Part shown: positions 5,363 through 12,843 of the stretch, one piece after another | Position numbering within the stretch: the stretch's first letter is position 1 | Layout: every line of letters starts with the position of its first letter | Assembly: GCA_900542675.1 (NCBI GenBank) | Contig: UQOT01000056.1 | Span: 1 to 12,843 of the forward strand | From: an uncultured Eubacteriales bacterium | GTDB lineage: Bacteria; Bacillota; Clostridia; Monoglobales; Monoglobaceae | Reading direction: 5' to 3' | DNA length: 12,843 bases | The notes under the pieces: model-generated | Databases searched by the model: none | What the model was told of the DNA's origin: nothing | Seen by the model: the letters and a program-made list of their open reading frames with translations, nothing else | Position numbers and translations under genes: made by a program

Positions 5363-8300
5363 ATGCAAAAAAGAATTTTGTCAACACTTTTATGTTTAGT
5401 TATGCTGGCGGTGTTGATACCGCACATAAGCTTTGCTGAAGTAAATGCAGATGAAAATTCGGATGTTCTATCTATAGAGGCTCAGTATAAAGATACAGTG
5501 AAGCTTCAGAAGAGCGTGGGAACAGAAGAAGATTATAACGGTAATTTAATATTGACGGGAGGTAATTTCAGCGTTGGCAGAGATTATTCGCAGAAATGTG
5601 ATGTTACGGTAAGAAATACCTCTAATACAGCAATAAAATATCATCTTGAGTGTGTTAATAATTATGACGATATATCTGTTAATTTTGTTAAAGAAGGTTC
5701 AATTGACAATCCGTCGGTAATTCAGTCCGGGGAGACACAGAACATTGAGTTAAGCATATTTACACAAAATGCGGAAAATGTAGATTATGAATTGCCTATT
5801 TATGCGTATACTGACGTATTAACGGCAGCTCCCGCTCCGACCGGTGATGGAGAGCCGACAGAGAAGAAAGCAGATTCAAAAACTACAATTTACTTGAGGT
5901 GCAATCAGCCCGATTGGAACGTATCTCTTAATATGACAAGTTCGGACGCTTCGACTTTGTCTAAAACTTATTCGTTAAGGAATAACGGTGCTGATATATC
6001 CGATGTATATGTATATACAGACGGTGAAGTCGCAGAGTATACTAAGTATTACCCGCTAATATCCAATTATCAGCTTAATAGTGATGATTCAGTCTACTTT
6101 ACTTTATCTCCGGATTTGGCAAAAATGAAAGAAAATAACAAGTCTGTCATTTCCGGTAACCTAGTTGTAAAAAGCGGCGCCAATAAACTAACTCAAGAGA
6201 TATCTTTTGATACAAAGGGTGCTGAAATAAATTCAACAACTATGGGAGAGCTTGGATTAGTTCAAGACAATAATCCGTATTATAAATTGGCTCTAAATGA
6301 TGAAGCTGTAAAATCAACGATTAAGGTTGGAGAGGAAAATATTGCCTTTGAAGATGTTTTGGGCGATAAAAAGCTGAATGAAGTTACAACTGAGGATATA
6401 AACAATATTGCCAAACAGATTTTTAACGAGTCAGTCGATTATTGCTTTGACATAAGCGAAGAAGCTGAATTATCATACGGCATTGATGGTGAAACAATCG
6501 GCATTTCAACAAGGATATATGTTACTTCGGGAGATTATGCCGAAACTGCGGCGGATGATGATTGGTATACATTCGACCCGTCAACAGGAGTCTTAACAGT
6601 TACAGATACCAAACGATATAATTCAAAGGAGTATGAGCAGCTCGCTGCTGAAATTATGGCATCTGTCGGCAAAGGAATTGATATTCCCGGTACGATTTCT
6701 GAAATAGTAATTCCGAATGATCATACTGATTTTCAAGTACACGTTGAAAAGAAGTTTGTGAAGGAAGCGTGGAAAACCGCCACTGAGGATATAGATTTTA
6801 TACAGGATATAAATGGTCTAAATAAGGGGCTCAAAGTGTATTCAACTTTATCTGATGTAGTCAAAGTCGGTTCGGTAATTGAAAATCCGAATTATGACGA
6901 TGCTACAAAGGCGGGATATGCAGGTCTCAAAGCTGCAAAAAATGTATTACGATGGGCGAGTGTACCACTTAGTGCACATCCGGTAGGATTTATCGCCGCA
7001 ATGATTGGTGAGTACTGCATTGACCAAATGATAAGCGACTTAGAGGATTCAATGGAGCTGAGAGACGGCTCGGCAATGTATTATGACGTATATGGTTCAC
7101 AGTGTACAAACAGAGGTTCGGTTACAGCAGATTTTTATGTGCCGAATTTCAGAAGCAACGATATTGAATTATATGAAACAGGAAGGATGTTTTCCGGTAA
7201 TGATCATAAGTATGTCAATAATTATGATACCAAGTATGATTACTATTTAAACAAAAATAAAATAGGCTCATCCGAGAATAACGGCTTGACTGAAGTTAAT
7301 ATGCTGAAGCTGCCAATAGATAGTTTGAAGTTTGGCTCACTAAATCAACTTACGTGGGATTACAATACAAATCCGGGAAATCATTATGTGACAACTAACA
7401 GCGAGATTACCTTGATATACCCGAGCGATGCGGAGGTTAGCTATATAGGTTCTCCCGAAAGTCTGGAGGATGTAAGACTTCATCCGGATTTTGCGGTGTA
7501 CACCGAAAATGTTTACGCTGACAGTGATTTGGTTGTTGGAGAAGCGAATAAATTAAAATTCAATGTATATAATCGCGGAAGTCAATCCGGCTGGGTTACA
7601 ATATCTATATCGGACGGTGGTAGTGAAATATACAGACAGGAAAATGTATTTATGGAAGCATTTTCATCAAAAAGTATTGAACTTGATTGGACACCGACAC
7701 TCGATAAGAATAATATAGAGGTAGCGTTGGAGAATAAAACCGTAGGTATCGAGGAACGCAAGACGGATAATAATGTTGCCAAAAAAGTTATTGCAGCCGA
7801 AAAAAGAACCGCTCCGAAAATAATAAATATTGAACCCAAACAGGCATTTGTCGATGACGAAATATGTGTGACAGCTAATATAAGCAGCTCCAAATATGTT
7901 AAAGACGTCAGATTTTACATTGATAATGTAATGTGCGAAGGCAGCGTCCAAAGCAGAGAGGCTGATGAAGGCTCGGTTCAATACTATATAGTTATACCCG
8001 CACTCAGTGCAGGCAAGCATTCTATAAAGGCTGAAACGGAGTATTTCGTTAATAAAACAGATACTGCACTATTGGATAAAACAGCTGACATTGATATAAG
8101 CAGTGAAAATAAAATAACTTTTGGAGTTGACAATACAATTGTTAATCCAAGCTTTACAGTTACTATGTTAAGCGAAAACGGTTACGAAGCAACAAAGGCG
8201 GAGGTGCTGCCGGCAGATGACGGAGCTTATATTATTACGCTTAAAAATGATATGATAGGCAATATTGATAATTGCCGATTATTCCTAATGTGTGATGGCG

Positions 8301-10612
8301 GTTTTATCAATATTCCGATTAGTGATTTACTCAGTGAAAGAAAAACGCTTTCATTGAACAATTGTAAAAATTTGGAGTTTAGTTTACCGCCTGAGAAGGG
8401 AAAAATCAAGGAAATATCAATTGAGTATGTAGACAATAACAGTATAGACAAGGATATTCGCATTCCGTGCAATGGGCCGCTTAAGCTAAGCCCGGCATCT
8501 TATGATATTGATGTTCAGCTTGAAGATGATATAGGGGGTATATCTCTATACGACATTGATTTAACCGAGAACGACGGCTTGATTGATTTGTCAAATTATA
8601 TTATAAGATATGAATTTGAGTTGAAAGACGAGGATTTAAACTCGCTGAATTACATCAATGCACACATATGCTATACAGACAGTGGAGAGATGGATTTTGA
8701 AAAATATTATTTGAACTCAAAGATAAATAAAGAAGCTAATACAGTGAGTTGTTCTTCGACATCAAGGTGGTTGATAAAAGATTTATCAAATTCGGATAAA
8801 GCGTATTTGTATTTACATTTGAATGACACATTGTATAGAGTTGATATAAAGGCAAATGATATACCGAGAGTTTTATCTAAGGCCGATTTAATCAATGTGG
8901 GATTTAAAATGGACGACCAATCCAAGCCGGAGATTATGTCTGTTTCAGTATTAGGCAGTAACGGCGTTTCATATACTTTTAATGCAGATAATATTTATTT
9001 GCCTAAAGATATATATGATATAAGCATAACCTATAAGCACAATTCAAAGCAGATAGCCGTAAAAGATAAAATCGATTTGAGTGAAGCTGATGATAAGTTT
9101 GATATAGAGTTAGAGACTGAGAACGAAGCTTTCGTTGATGTTGCGCTTGACTTGCCGAGCATATTTGATAAAGTAGCTGTTTCTGATGAACTGTCCGATT
9201 TCTCCAATGGAACACTTTCGTTTGAACAGGTGCTTAAAAGCAAGATGATAACCCTTCTTGAGGGCAATCATAAGCTCAGCCTTACATTTTTAGGTAGCGA
9301 TAACAAATGCAGTGCAATAGTGAAAAGAGAAATAGATGTTAATCGCAGCGTTGACAATGTGATAGCAATTGATACAAAGTATAGCGGTGAAATTAATTAC
9401 TTACGTTCAATTGGCAGCGAAGTGCATTTTGGGGATAAAGACTTTTCAATAAGTCTTGATACCTTTACTTTGAAGGATAAATACAATAATATACTGAAGA
9501 GTTATTATGCAAGCAAAGAGGAGTCATATTTAGTCGGCAGCGCTAAATTTGTTTCCGTAAGTAATCCCGAGGAAGTATATGAGGTTCCTATTTCGGGAAG
9601 AGATTTATATTCAATAAATGGAAAACTCCCGAATGTAAGCGGAGAATTTAATGTGTTTGTAAGTTTAGCGGCTGTCGGAATTGAGCCGGAAGGATTATAT
9701 ATCAACGCATCTGCGGAGCAGGGCGGAAGCATCAGCCCGTCCGGAGCGATTGAGGTTCAGGAGGGAGAAAGCGCGGAATTTAAGATAAAGGCGGACAGCG
9801 GATACAAGATTTCGGATGTGCTTGTTGATGATGTCTCGGTAGGAGCGGTTAAGAGCTATAAGTTTGAAAATATTACAGAGCCGCACACTATAGTTGCCAA
9901 ATTCGAGGTGAGACAGTCCACCGGAGGCGGCGGAGGATGGACGAAGAACAGCGGTCTTTCAACGGGGGCGGTAACGCCTGCTTCACCCTCGCCGAGTGCG
10001 GCTGCGGTGTCTGCCTCACCTATACCGAGCGCGGCAGTCGAAACGACACAGCCCATCACACAGTCTAAGCAGATATTTGCGGATGTTGCACCGAGCGATT
10101 GGTTCAGCAGTGCGGTAAATGATTTATACAGCAAGGGAGTAATCACAGGAACAACCGATACGACGTTTTCGCCGTATGACGATACCACAAGAGCGGCGGT
10201 TATAACAATGCTTTACCGTATGAGCGGCAGTACAGAATTAAGTGATGTAAGCGTATTTAACGATGTTGAAAGCGGAATGTGGTACAGCAATGCGGTTGTA
10301 TGGGGTACGAATAACGGAATAGTCAGCGGAAACGGTGACGGAGGTTTTGCGCCGAACAGAGCGGTTACGCGAGAGGAACTCGTCAAGATGATAATTGCTT
10401 ATGTGAGATACAAAAACTCCGAAAACATTAAAGTCGGTGACATAAGCGGATTTGCCGATGCGAACAGTGTCAGCGGCTGGGCGCTCGAGTCAATGCAAGC
10501 CGCATATGGTTCGGGAATAATAAGCGGTTATCCTGAGGATAACACAATTCGCCCTCAAGCAACAGCTACAAGAGCAGAACTCGCGCAGGTGATTTGGAAT
10601 TTAAATATATAA
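5363..10612 (+). CDS. Large secreted multidomain surface protein with C-terminal SLH anchor
   Basis: The protein has 1,749 residues. A signal peptide is clear: MQKR, a hydrophobic core and a cut probably after HISFA (about residue 25). The next ~1,400 residues are mostly beta-rich and acidic without a recognisable catalytic motif. A part from about 717 to 815 resembles a CARDB/Ig-like adhesion module, followed by an Ig-like stretch near 820. A helical patch (about 500-570) breaks the pattern. Residues about 1447-1516 (AEQGGSISPSG...) are a bacterial repeat domain of the InlB-B/Flg_new type. A Gly-rich and Ser/Pro/Ala-rich linker (about 1519-1567) leads to three SLH domains (about 1572-1748) with TRAAV, TREEL and TRAEL motifs, which in known proteins bind pyruvylated cell-wall polymers. 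GGAGGG lies 7 nt before the ATG. The gene appears to stand alone between its own promoter and terminator. A structural or adhesive role is likely; the substrate is unknown. Confidence 0.9.
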   Translation: MQKRILSTLLCLVMLAVLIPHISFAEVNADENSDVLSIEAQYKDTVKLQKSVGTEEDYNGNLILTGGNFSVGRDYSQKCDVTVRNTSNTAIKYHLECVNNYDDISVNFVKEGSIDNPSVIQSGETQNIELSIFTQNAENVDYELPIYAYTDVLTAAPAPTGDGEPTEKKADSKTTIYLRCNQPDWNVSLNMTSSDASTLSKTYSLRNNGADISDVYVYTDGEVAEYTKYYPLISNYQLNSDDSVYFTLSPDLAKMKENNKSVISGNLVVKSGANKLTQEISFDTKGAEINSTTMGELGLVQDNNPYYKLALNDEAVKSTIKVGEENIAFEDVLGDKKLNEVTTEDINNIAKQIFNESVDYCFDISEEAELSYGIDGETIGISTRIYVTSGDYAETAADDDWYTFDPSTGVLTVTDTKRYNSKEYEQLAAEIMASVGKGIDIPGTISEIVIPNDHTDFQVHVEKKFVKEAWKTATEDIDFIQDINGLNKGLKVYSTLSDVVKVGSVIENPNYDDATKAGYAGLKAAKNVLRWASVPLSAHPVGFIAAMIGEYCIDQMISDLEDSMELRDGSAMYYDVYGSQCTNRGSVTADFYVPNFRSNDIELYETGRMFSGNDHKYVNNYDTKYDYYLNKNKIGSSENNGLTEVNMLKLPIDSLKFGSLNQLTWDYNTNPGNHYVTTNSEITLIYPSDAEVSYIGSPESLEDVRLHPDFAVYTENVYADSDLVVGEANKLKFNVYNRGSQSGWVTISISDGGSEIYRQENVFMEAFSSKSIELDWTPTLDKNNIEVALENKTVGIEERKTDNNVAKKVIAAEKRTAPKIINIEPKQAFVDDEICVTANISSSKYVKDVRFYIDNVMCEGSVQSREADEGSVQYYIVIPALSAGKHSIKAETEYFVNKTDTALLDKTADIDISSENKITFGVDNTIVNPSFTVTMLSENGYEATKAEVLPADDGAYIITLKNDMIGNIDNCRLFLMCDGGFINIPISDLLSERKTLSLNNCKNLEFSLPPEKGKIKEISIEYVDNNSIDKDIRIPCNGPLKLSPASYDIDVQLEDDIGGISLYDIDLTENDGLIDLSNYIIRYEFELKDEDLNSLNYINAHICYTDSGEMDFEKYYLNSKINKEANTVSCSSTSRWLIKDLSNSDKAYLYLHLNDTLYRVDIKANDIPRVLSKADLINVGFKMDDQSKPEIMSVSVLGSNGVSYTFNADNIYLPKDIYDISITYKHNSKQIAVKDKIDLSEADDKFDIELETENEAFVDVALDLPSIFDKVAVSDELSDFSNGTLSFEQVLKSKMITLLEGNHKLSLTFLGSDNKCSAIVKREIDVNRSVDNVIAIDTKYSGEINYLRSIGSEVHFGDKDFSISLDTFTLKDKYNNILKSYYASKEESYLVGSAKFVSVSNPEEVYEVPISGRDLYSINGKLPNVSGEFNVFVSLAAVGIEPEGLYINASAEQGGSISPSGAIEVQEGESAEFKIKADSGYKISDVLVDDVSVGAVKSYKFENITEPHTIVAKFEVRQSTGGGGGWTKNSGLSTGAVTPASPSPSAAAVSASPIPSAAVETTQPITQSKQIFADVAPSDWFSSAVNDLYSKGVITGTTDTTFSPYDDTTRAAVITMLYRMSGSTELSDVSVFNDVESGMWYSNAVVWGTNNGIVSGNGDGGFAPNRAVTREELVKMIIAYVRYKNSENIKVGDISGFADANSVSGWALESMQAAYGSGIISGYPEDNTIRPQATATRAELAQVIWNLNI

Positions 10613-10619
10613 CCAAATA

Positions 10620-10653
10620 AAAAGGTACAGCCGTTTGATTGGCTGTACCTTTT
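10620..10653. terminator. Bidirectional terminator between SLH gene and amidase operon
   Basis: AAAAGGTACAGCC (10620-10632) pairs perfectly with GGCTGTACCTTTT (10641-10653) around an 8-nt loop. The T tract serves the plus-strand gene ending at 10612, and the A tract on the left gives a U tract for the minus-strand gene ending at 10657. Confidence 0.93.
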
Positions 10654-10656
10654 GTG

Positions 10657-11619
10657 TTATTCAGTTTTAGATTTAAAATAATCATCAATTCCATAGGCAA
10701 TTGCTTTGCCGATGGAGTCGTATTCGGTCTTGAGTATATTCAAATCCGACTCGTTGTCAAAGAATCCGATTTCGAGGTATGCTATAGGTATCGGGCTTTT
10801 GCAGAACAGGATTGTTGTCGGGAAGCCGTCGTACTTGCCGCCAGACCACGCCGGCATTGACGTTTCGGTAACAATTCGGTTGTTTATATGACTGCCGAGC
10901 TTGTTGCTTTCACTGACGTATTCCTCCGGCGGAAGTGTTCCTGCTTGGTCGTACTCGCCGCTGAGCGCCATATATGCACTTCCGCGTCCGCCGCCCGCGT
11001 TTGAGTGAATGCAAACAAATACGTCTGCGTCCGGCTCCGAATTTGTGTCGTTATTGGGATAGCAGTAGATAAGACGCTTTGTCATTGACGGGTTTTCGTC
11101 ATTGGAGCTTCGCGTAAGGCGGACTTCGTATCCCATTTCTTCAAGGTACTTCTTCGCGCTGAGCGTATTATTCAGATTTATTTCGGGTTCGGTACTGCGG
11201 TCGCCGTCTGCCATACGGTAAAAGCAGGTTCCGCCTTTAGGCGCTCTGCCGGTGCAGTCTGTTCCTTCGCAGTCAACCCATGTTTCTCCCGACTTCCAGT
11301 GCCGCCATTCGCCCCAGCCGCGGCTCGGGTCGTTTATCCACATCTCATCAATTCGTTCTTGCTCGCTCATTTCGGATGATGATTTGCCATGTCCCGGGTC
11401 AAGAACAACGATTTTCTTAGACACAGCCGCTGGTGTAGGAGTTGCGGCTTGATCATCAGCTATATTAATTGATGTGGGACTGCCTGCACCGACAAGCGTT
11501 GAGTCGCTTGAGAGCACATCGGTCGGTATTAAGCCGCTCAGCATAAGTGAAAAAAGTACAATCATTCCTATCAGAATTATGCTGAGAATAACAAGAATTA
11601 CAAGCAAGCGTTTTTTCAT
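10657..11619 (-). CDS. Membrane-anchored N-acetylmuramoyl-L-alanine amidase (Amidase_3 family)
   Basis: Zinc amidases of this family cut the bond between muramic acid and the stem peptide of peptidoglycan. The 320-residue protein has an N-terminal membrane helix (about 5-29, MKKRLLVILVILS start), a Ser/Thr/Pro-rich linker (about 35-67), then the catalytic domain to the end. Expected zinc ligands are H77 (VVLDPGHG), E144 (TEPEINLN) and H205 (CIHSNAGG), with the catalytic E283 (YLEIGFFDNESD). The gap between the first two ligands is 67 residues, where the family usually has about 14; the extra part is rich in W, G, D and has C117, C122 and C132. The stop codon of the SH3 gene upstream is 2 nt before this ATG (TGATTATG) and there is no clear ribosome binding site, so translation is probably coupled. 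Confidence 0.92.
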   Translation of the reverse strand: MKKRLLVILVILSIILIGMIVLFSLMLSGLIPTDVLSSDSTLVGAGSPTSINIADDQAATPTPAAVSKKIVVLDPGHGKSSSEMSEQERIDEMWINDPSRGWGEWRHWKSGETWVDCEGTDCTGRAPKGGTCFYRMADGDRSTEPEINLNNTLSAKKYLEEMGYEVRLTRSSNDENPSMTKRLIYCYPNNDTNSEPDADVFVCIHSNAGGGRGSAYMALSGEYDQAGTLPPEEYVSESNKLGSHINNRIVTETSMPAWSGGKYDGFPTTILFCKSPIPIAYLEIGFFDNESDLNILKTEYDSIGKAIAYGIDDYFKSKTE

Positions 11620-11621
11620 AA

Positions 11622-12578
11622 TCAGTTAAAGGACAGATAAATCTGTTTAGAATATCCGACCATTCCTCCGTATGATATTTTATAAAACGTATTGTCCGGC
11701 GTACCCAGATATGTAACGGTTGCTCCGACCGGAATTTCTGCAATTATGTTGCTGTCGGATGACTCGGACGGAGAACTGCGCAGATAGATTGCATATGCGA
11801 CGTTTACTACCGTCATAGTTGAGCCGCCTGATGAATAACTGATTCCCGGAGCAATAGTTGAAAGATATTCCGTTTTTACATAACCGATCGAACCGTTGTA
11901 GTTGATTTTAGAAAATACATTGTCTGCTCTTTCGATAAAACCAACCATTGTGCCGAGAGGTATTTCGCATATGATGTTACCGCTATTCTCTCTCGGCTCA
12001 CTCCTAAAGTAGATTGAGTACTTGACGTTTGCAACATACATATAAGAGCTTATTGTTGTATTGCTTGAAATATTCGGCATATAGTCAGACAAATATTGCT
12101 GTTTTGCGTAGCCTATTGAGCCATTGTAGTTGATTTTAGCAAACACGGTGTTTGCGTTTTCAATAAACCCGACTTGGGTTCCGAGCGGTATTTCACATAT
12201 GATATTGCTGTCATTCTCGACCGGTTCGCTCCTGAAATAAATCGAGTACTTAACATTTGCAACATATTTTTGCGAAATGACAGTGTTGTTAACCGGAGCG
12301 GGTATTGGCTGCGGAGCAGCGGTGACCGCAGGAGCTGTCGAAGACGCATCTGCTGCACTTTTATTGCCGCCTATTGAAATTACGTTTGTTAAAATCAGTA
12401 CAAGAATGACCGCACCGATAATAATCAGACTTGAAAGCACGGCGATTACGGCAATAAGTCCGCTGTTTGAGGAATTATTGCCGTATTGCGGATTGGGGTT
12501 TGGATAGTTATAGTTGTTATCGGGCTGCCAATATGGGTCTTGCCCGTTTCTGTCATATCCATTGTCTGTATTTCTCAT
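11622..12578 (-). CDS. Membrane-anchored protein with three bacterial SH3 domains
   Basis: The protein has 318 residues. Residues 1-40 are rich in N, Y, P and Q and probably cytoplasmic; 41-67 form one membrane helix; 72-100 are an Ala/Pro/Thr linker. Three SH3-type (SH3_3/SH3b) repeats follow at about 104-165, 180-240 and 256-317, each with a YxIYxRS-P start, an EIPxG-xV turn and a IGY/VGYxK-x-YLS end. Repeats 1 and 2 are nearly identical and the third is diverged. Such domains usually bind cell-wall peptides. The ATG at 12578 has GGAGG (12586-12590) at 7 nt. It is the first gene of an operon with the amidase, overlapping closely at the stop/start, which suggests that the two proteins work on peptidoglycan at the same membrane site. 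Confidence 0.9.
   Translation of the reverse strand: MRNTDNGYDRNGQDPYWQPDNNYNYPNPNPQYGNNSSNSGLIAVIAVLSSLIIIGAVILVLILTNVISIGGNKSAADASSTAPAVTAAPQPIPAPVNNTVISQKYVANVKYSIYFRSEPVENDSNIICEIPLGTQVGFIENANTVFAKINYNGSIGYAKQQYLSDYMPNISSNTTISSYMYVANVKYSIYFRSEPRENSGNIICEIPLGTMVGFIERADNVFSKINYNGSIGYVKTEYLSTIAPGISYSSGGSTMTVVNVAYAIYLRSSPSESSDSNIIAEIPVGATVTYLGTPDNTFYKISYGGMVGYSKQIYLSFN
11859..12269 (-). repeat. Internal tandem duplication encoding SH3 repeats 1 and 2
   Basis: The DNA for SH3 repeat 1 (about 12084-12269) and repeat 2 (about 11859-12041) is visibly similar, for example GTTGATTTTAG and CATATGATRTT occur in matching places, and the period is about 228 bp. Protein identity is much higher than with repeat 3, pointing to a more recent duplication of the first unit. 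Confidence 0.8.
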
Positions 12579-12613
12579 AAAATTCCCTCCGAAATGTTTA
12601 TAATTTATAATAT

Positions 12614-12642
12614 ATTATATAGGTATATAAAAATAATGTCAA
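12614..12642 (-). promoter_or_regulatory. Promoter of the SH3-amidase operon
   Basis: Read on the minus strand, TTGACA (12642 to 12637) and TATAAT (12619 to 12614) are both perfect and 17 bp apart. The start is expected near 12607, giving a leader of about 29 nt before the ATG at 12578. Such a consensus promoter suggests steady high expression. Confidence 0.85.
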
Positions 12643-12699
12643 TAACAAACGCAACCAATTTATATTGTGGCAAAAAACAAAAAATTTTTTAAAAAGTTC

Positions 12700-12728
12700 T
12701 TGACAAGCTGTGAGAAAAGTGGTAATAT
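12700..12728 (+). promoter_or_regulatory. First of two tandem promoters leaving the window (rRNA/tRNA-like P1)
   Basis: TTGACA (12700-12705), 17-bp spacer, TAATAT (12723-12728). An A/T tract (12672-12695) directly before the -35 could act as an UP element. No gene begins after it inside the window. Confidence 0.8.
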
Positions 12729-12799
12729 ATAAAAGTTCTTGTCGGAACACCACATTAAAGCTCTTGTAAAGAAATTTTTAAATTTTTTCAAAAAAATAC

Positions 12800-12828
12800 T
12801 TGACAAAGTTTTAGAGATGTGGTAAACT
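12800..12828 (+). promoter_or_regulatory. Second tandem promoter leaving the window (rRNA/tRNA-like P2)
   Basis: TTGACA (12800-12805), 17-bp spacer, TAAACT (12823-12828), exactly 100 bp after P1 and again with A/T tracts directly upstream (12772-12797). Both promoters share the GTGGTAA context around the -10. Start is expected near 12835. Two strong promoters at fixed spacing with A/T-rich upstream elements are typical of Bacillota rRNA operons; the product is outside the window. Confidence 0.8.
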
Positions 12829-12843
12829 TAGAGAGTTGACGCC

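Noticed and set aside
7582..8020. Minus-strand open frames of 103 and 117 codons inside the surface protein gene
   Set aside because: They are antisense to a coherent 1,749-residue frame with signal peptide and SLH domains; their translations look hydrophobic and low complexity as expected from antisense of acidic beta-rich coding sequence.
9856..10188. Minus-strand open frame opposite the linker and SLH region
   Set aside because: It is a shadow of the Gly/Ser/Pro/Ala-rich linker in the real gene.
12277..12692. Plus-strand open frames opposite the SH3 gene start
   Set aside because: They are antisense to the membrane helix and N-terminal part of the SH3 protein and run across its promoter; no ribosome binding site supports them.

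Overview
The window looks like a chromosomal segment of a low-to-middle GC Bacillota bacterium, most likely an anaerobic member of Clostridia. Four things point that way: the RpoC type (about 1,207 residues, no large lineage-specific insertions), strong AGGAGG-type ribosome binding sites, TTGACA/TATAAT promoters, and an S-layer-homology (SLH) surface protein plus peptidoglycan amidase and SH3 proteins. A genus cannot be named from the sequence alone.

Layout: 1-299 is the acidic 3' end of rpoB. It is followed after about 90 bp by complete rpoC (390-4013) and a strong intrinsic terminator (4020-4049). No str-operon gene (rpsL) follows. Positions 4050-4860 hold a compact locus that I read as a type III toxin-antitoxin system. 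It has an extended -10 promoter (4201-4228), then a noncoding RNA with two imperfect repeats of about 50 nt. Each repeat starts with a hairpin whose 7-nt loop is conserved while the stem bases change in a compensated way. A terminator-like hairpin follows (4396-4414), and then a 141-residue protein of the ToxN/AbiQ endoribonuclease type (4435-4860). A further 22-bp identical copy of part of the antitoxin repeat lies alone at 4091-4112.

A bidirectional terminator (4871-4898) separates the toxin gene from a convergent small XRE-type regulator (4880-5203, minus). Divergent from that regulator, and sharing a 159-bp intergenic region with an inverted-repeat operator candidate and a near-consensus promoter, is a 5.25-kb gene. 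It encodes a 1,749-residue secreted, SLH-anchored cell-surface protein (5363-10612). Base composition changes sharply about 4.3 kb into this gene, where the bacterial-repeat/linker/SLH anchor begins.

Another bidirectional terminator (10620-10653) ends this gene and the opposing two-gene operon. That operon, read right to left from a perfect TTGACA-17-TATAAT promoter, encodes a membrane-anchored triple SH3 protein (11622-12578) and a membrane-anchored N-acetylmuramoyl-L-alanine amidase (10657-11619). The last 150 bases carry two plus-strand promoters exactly 100 bp apart, preceded by A/T tracts and reading out of the window. They resemble the tandem promoters of an rRNA or tRNA operon.

Together the window joins core transcription genes, a likely RNA-based defence or stabilisation module, and a set of cell-envelope genes. 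The most notable item is the antitoxin RNA, which a protein-only annotation would miss.
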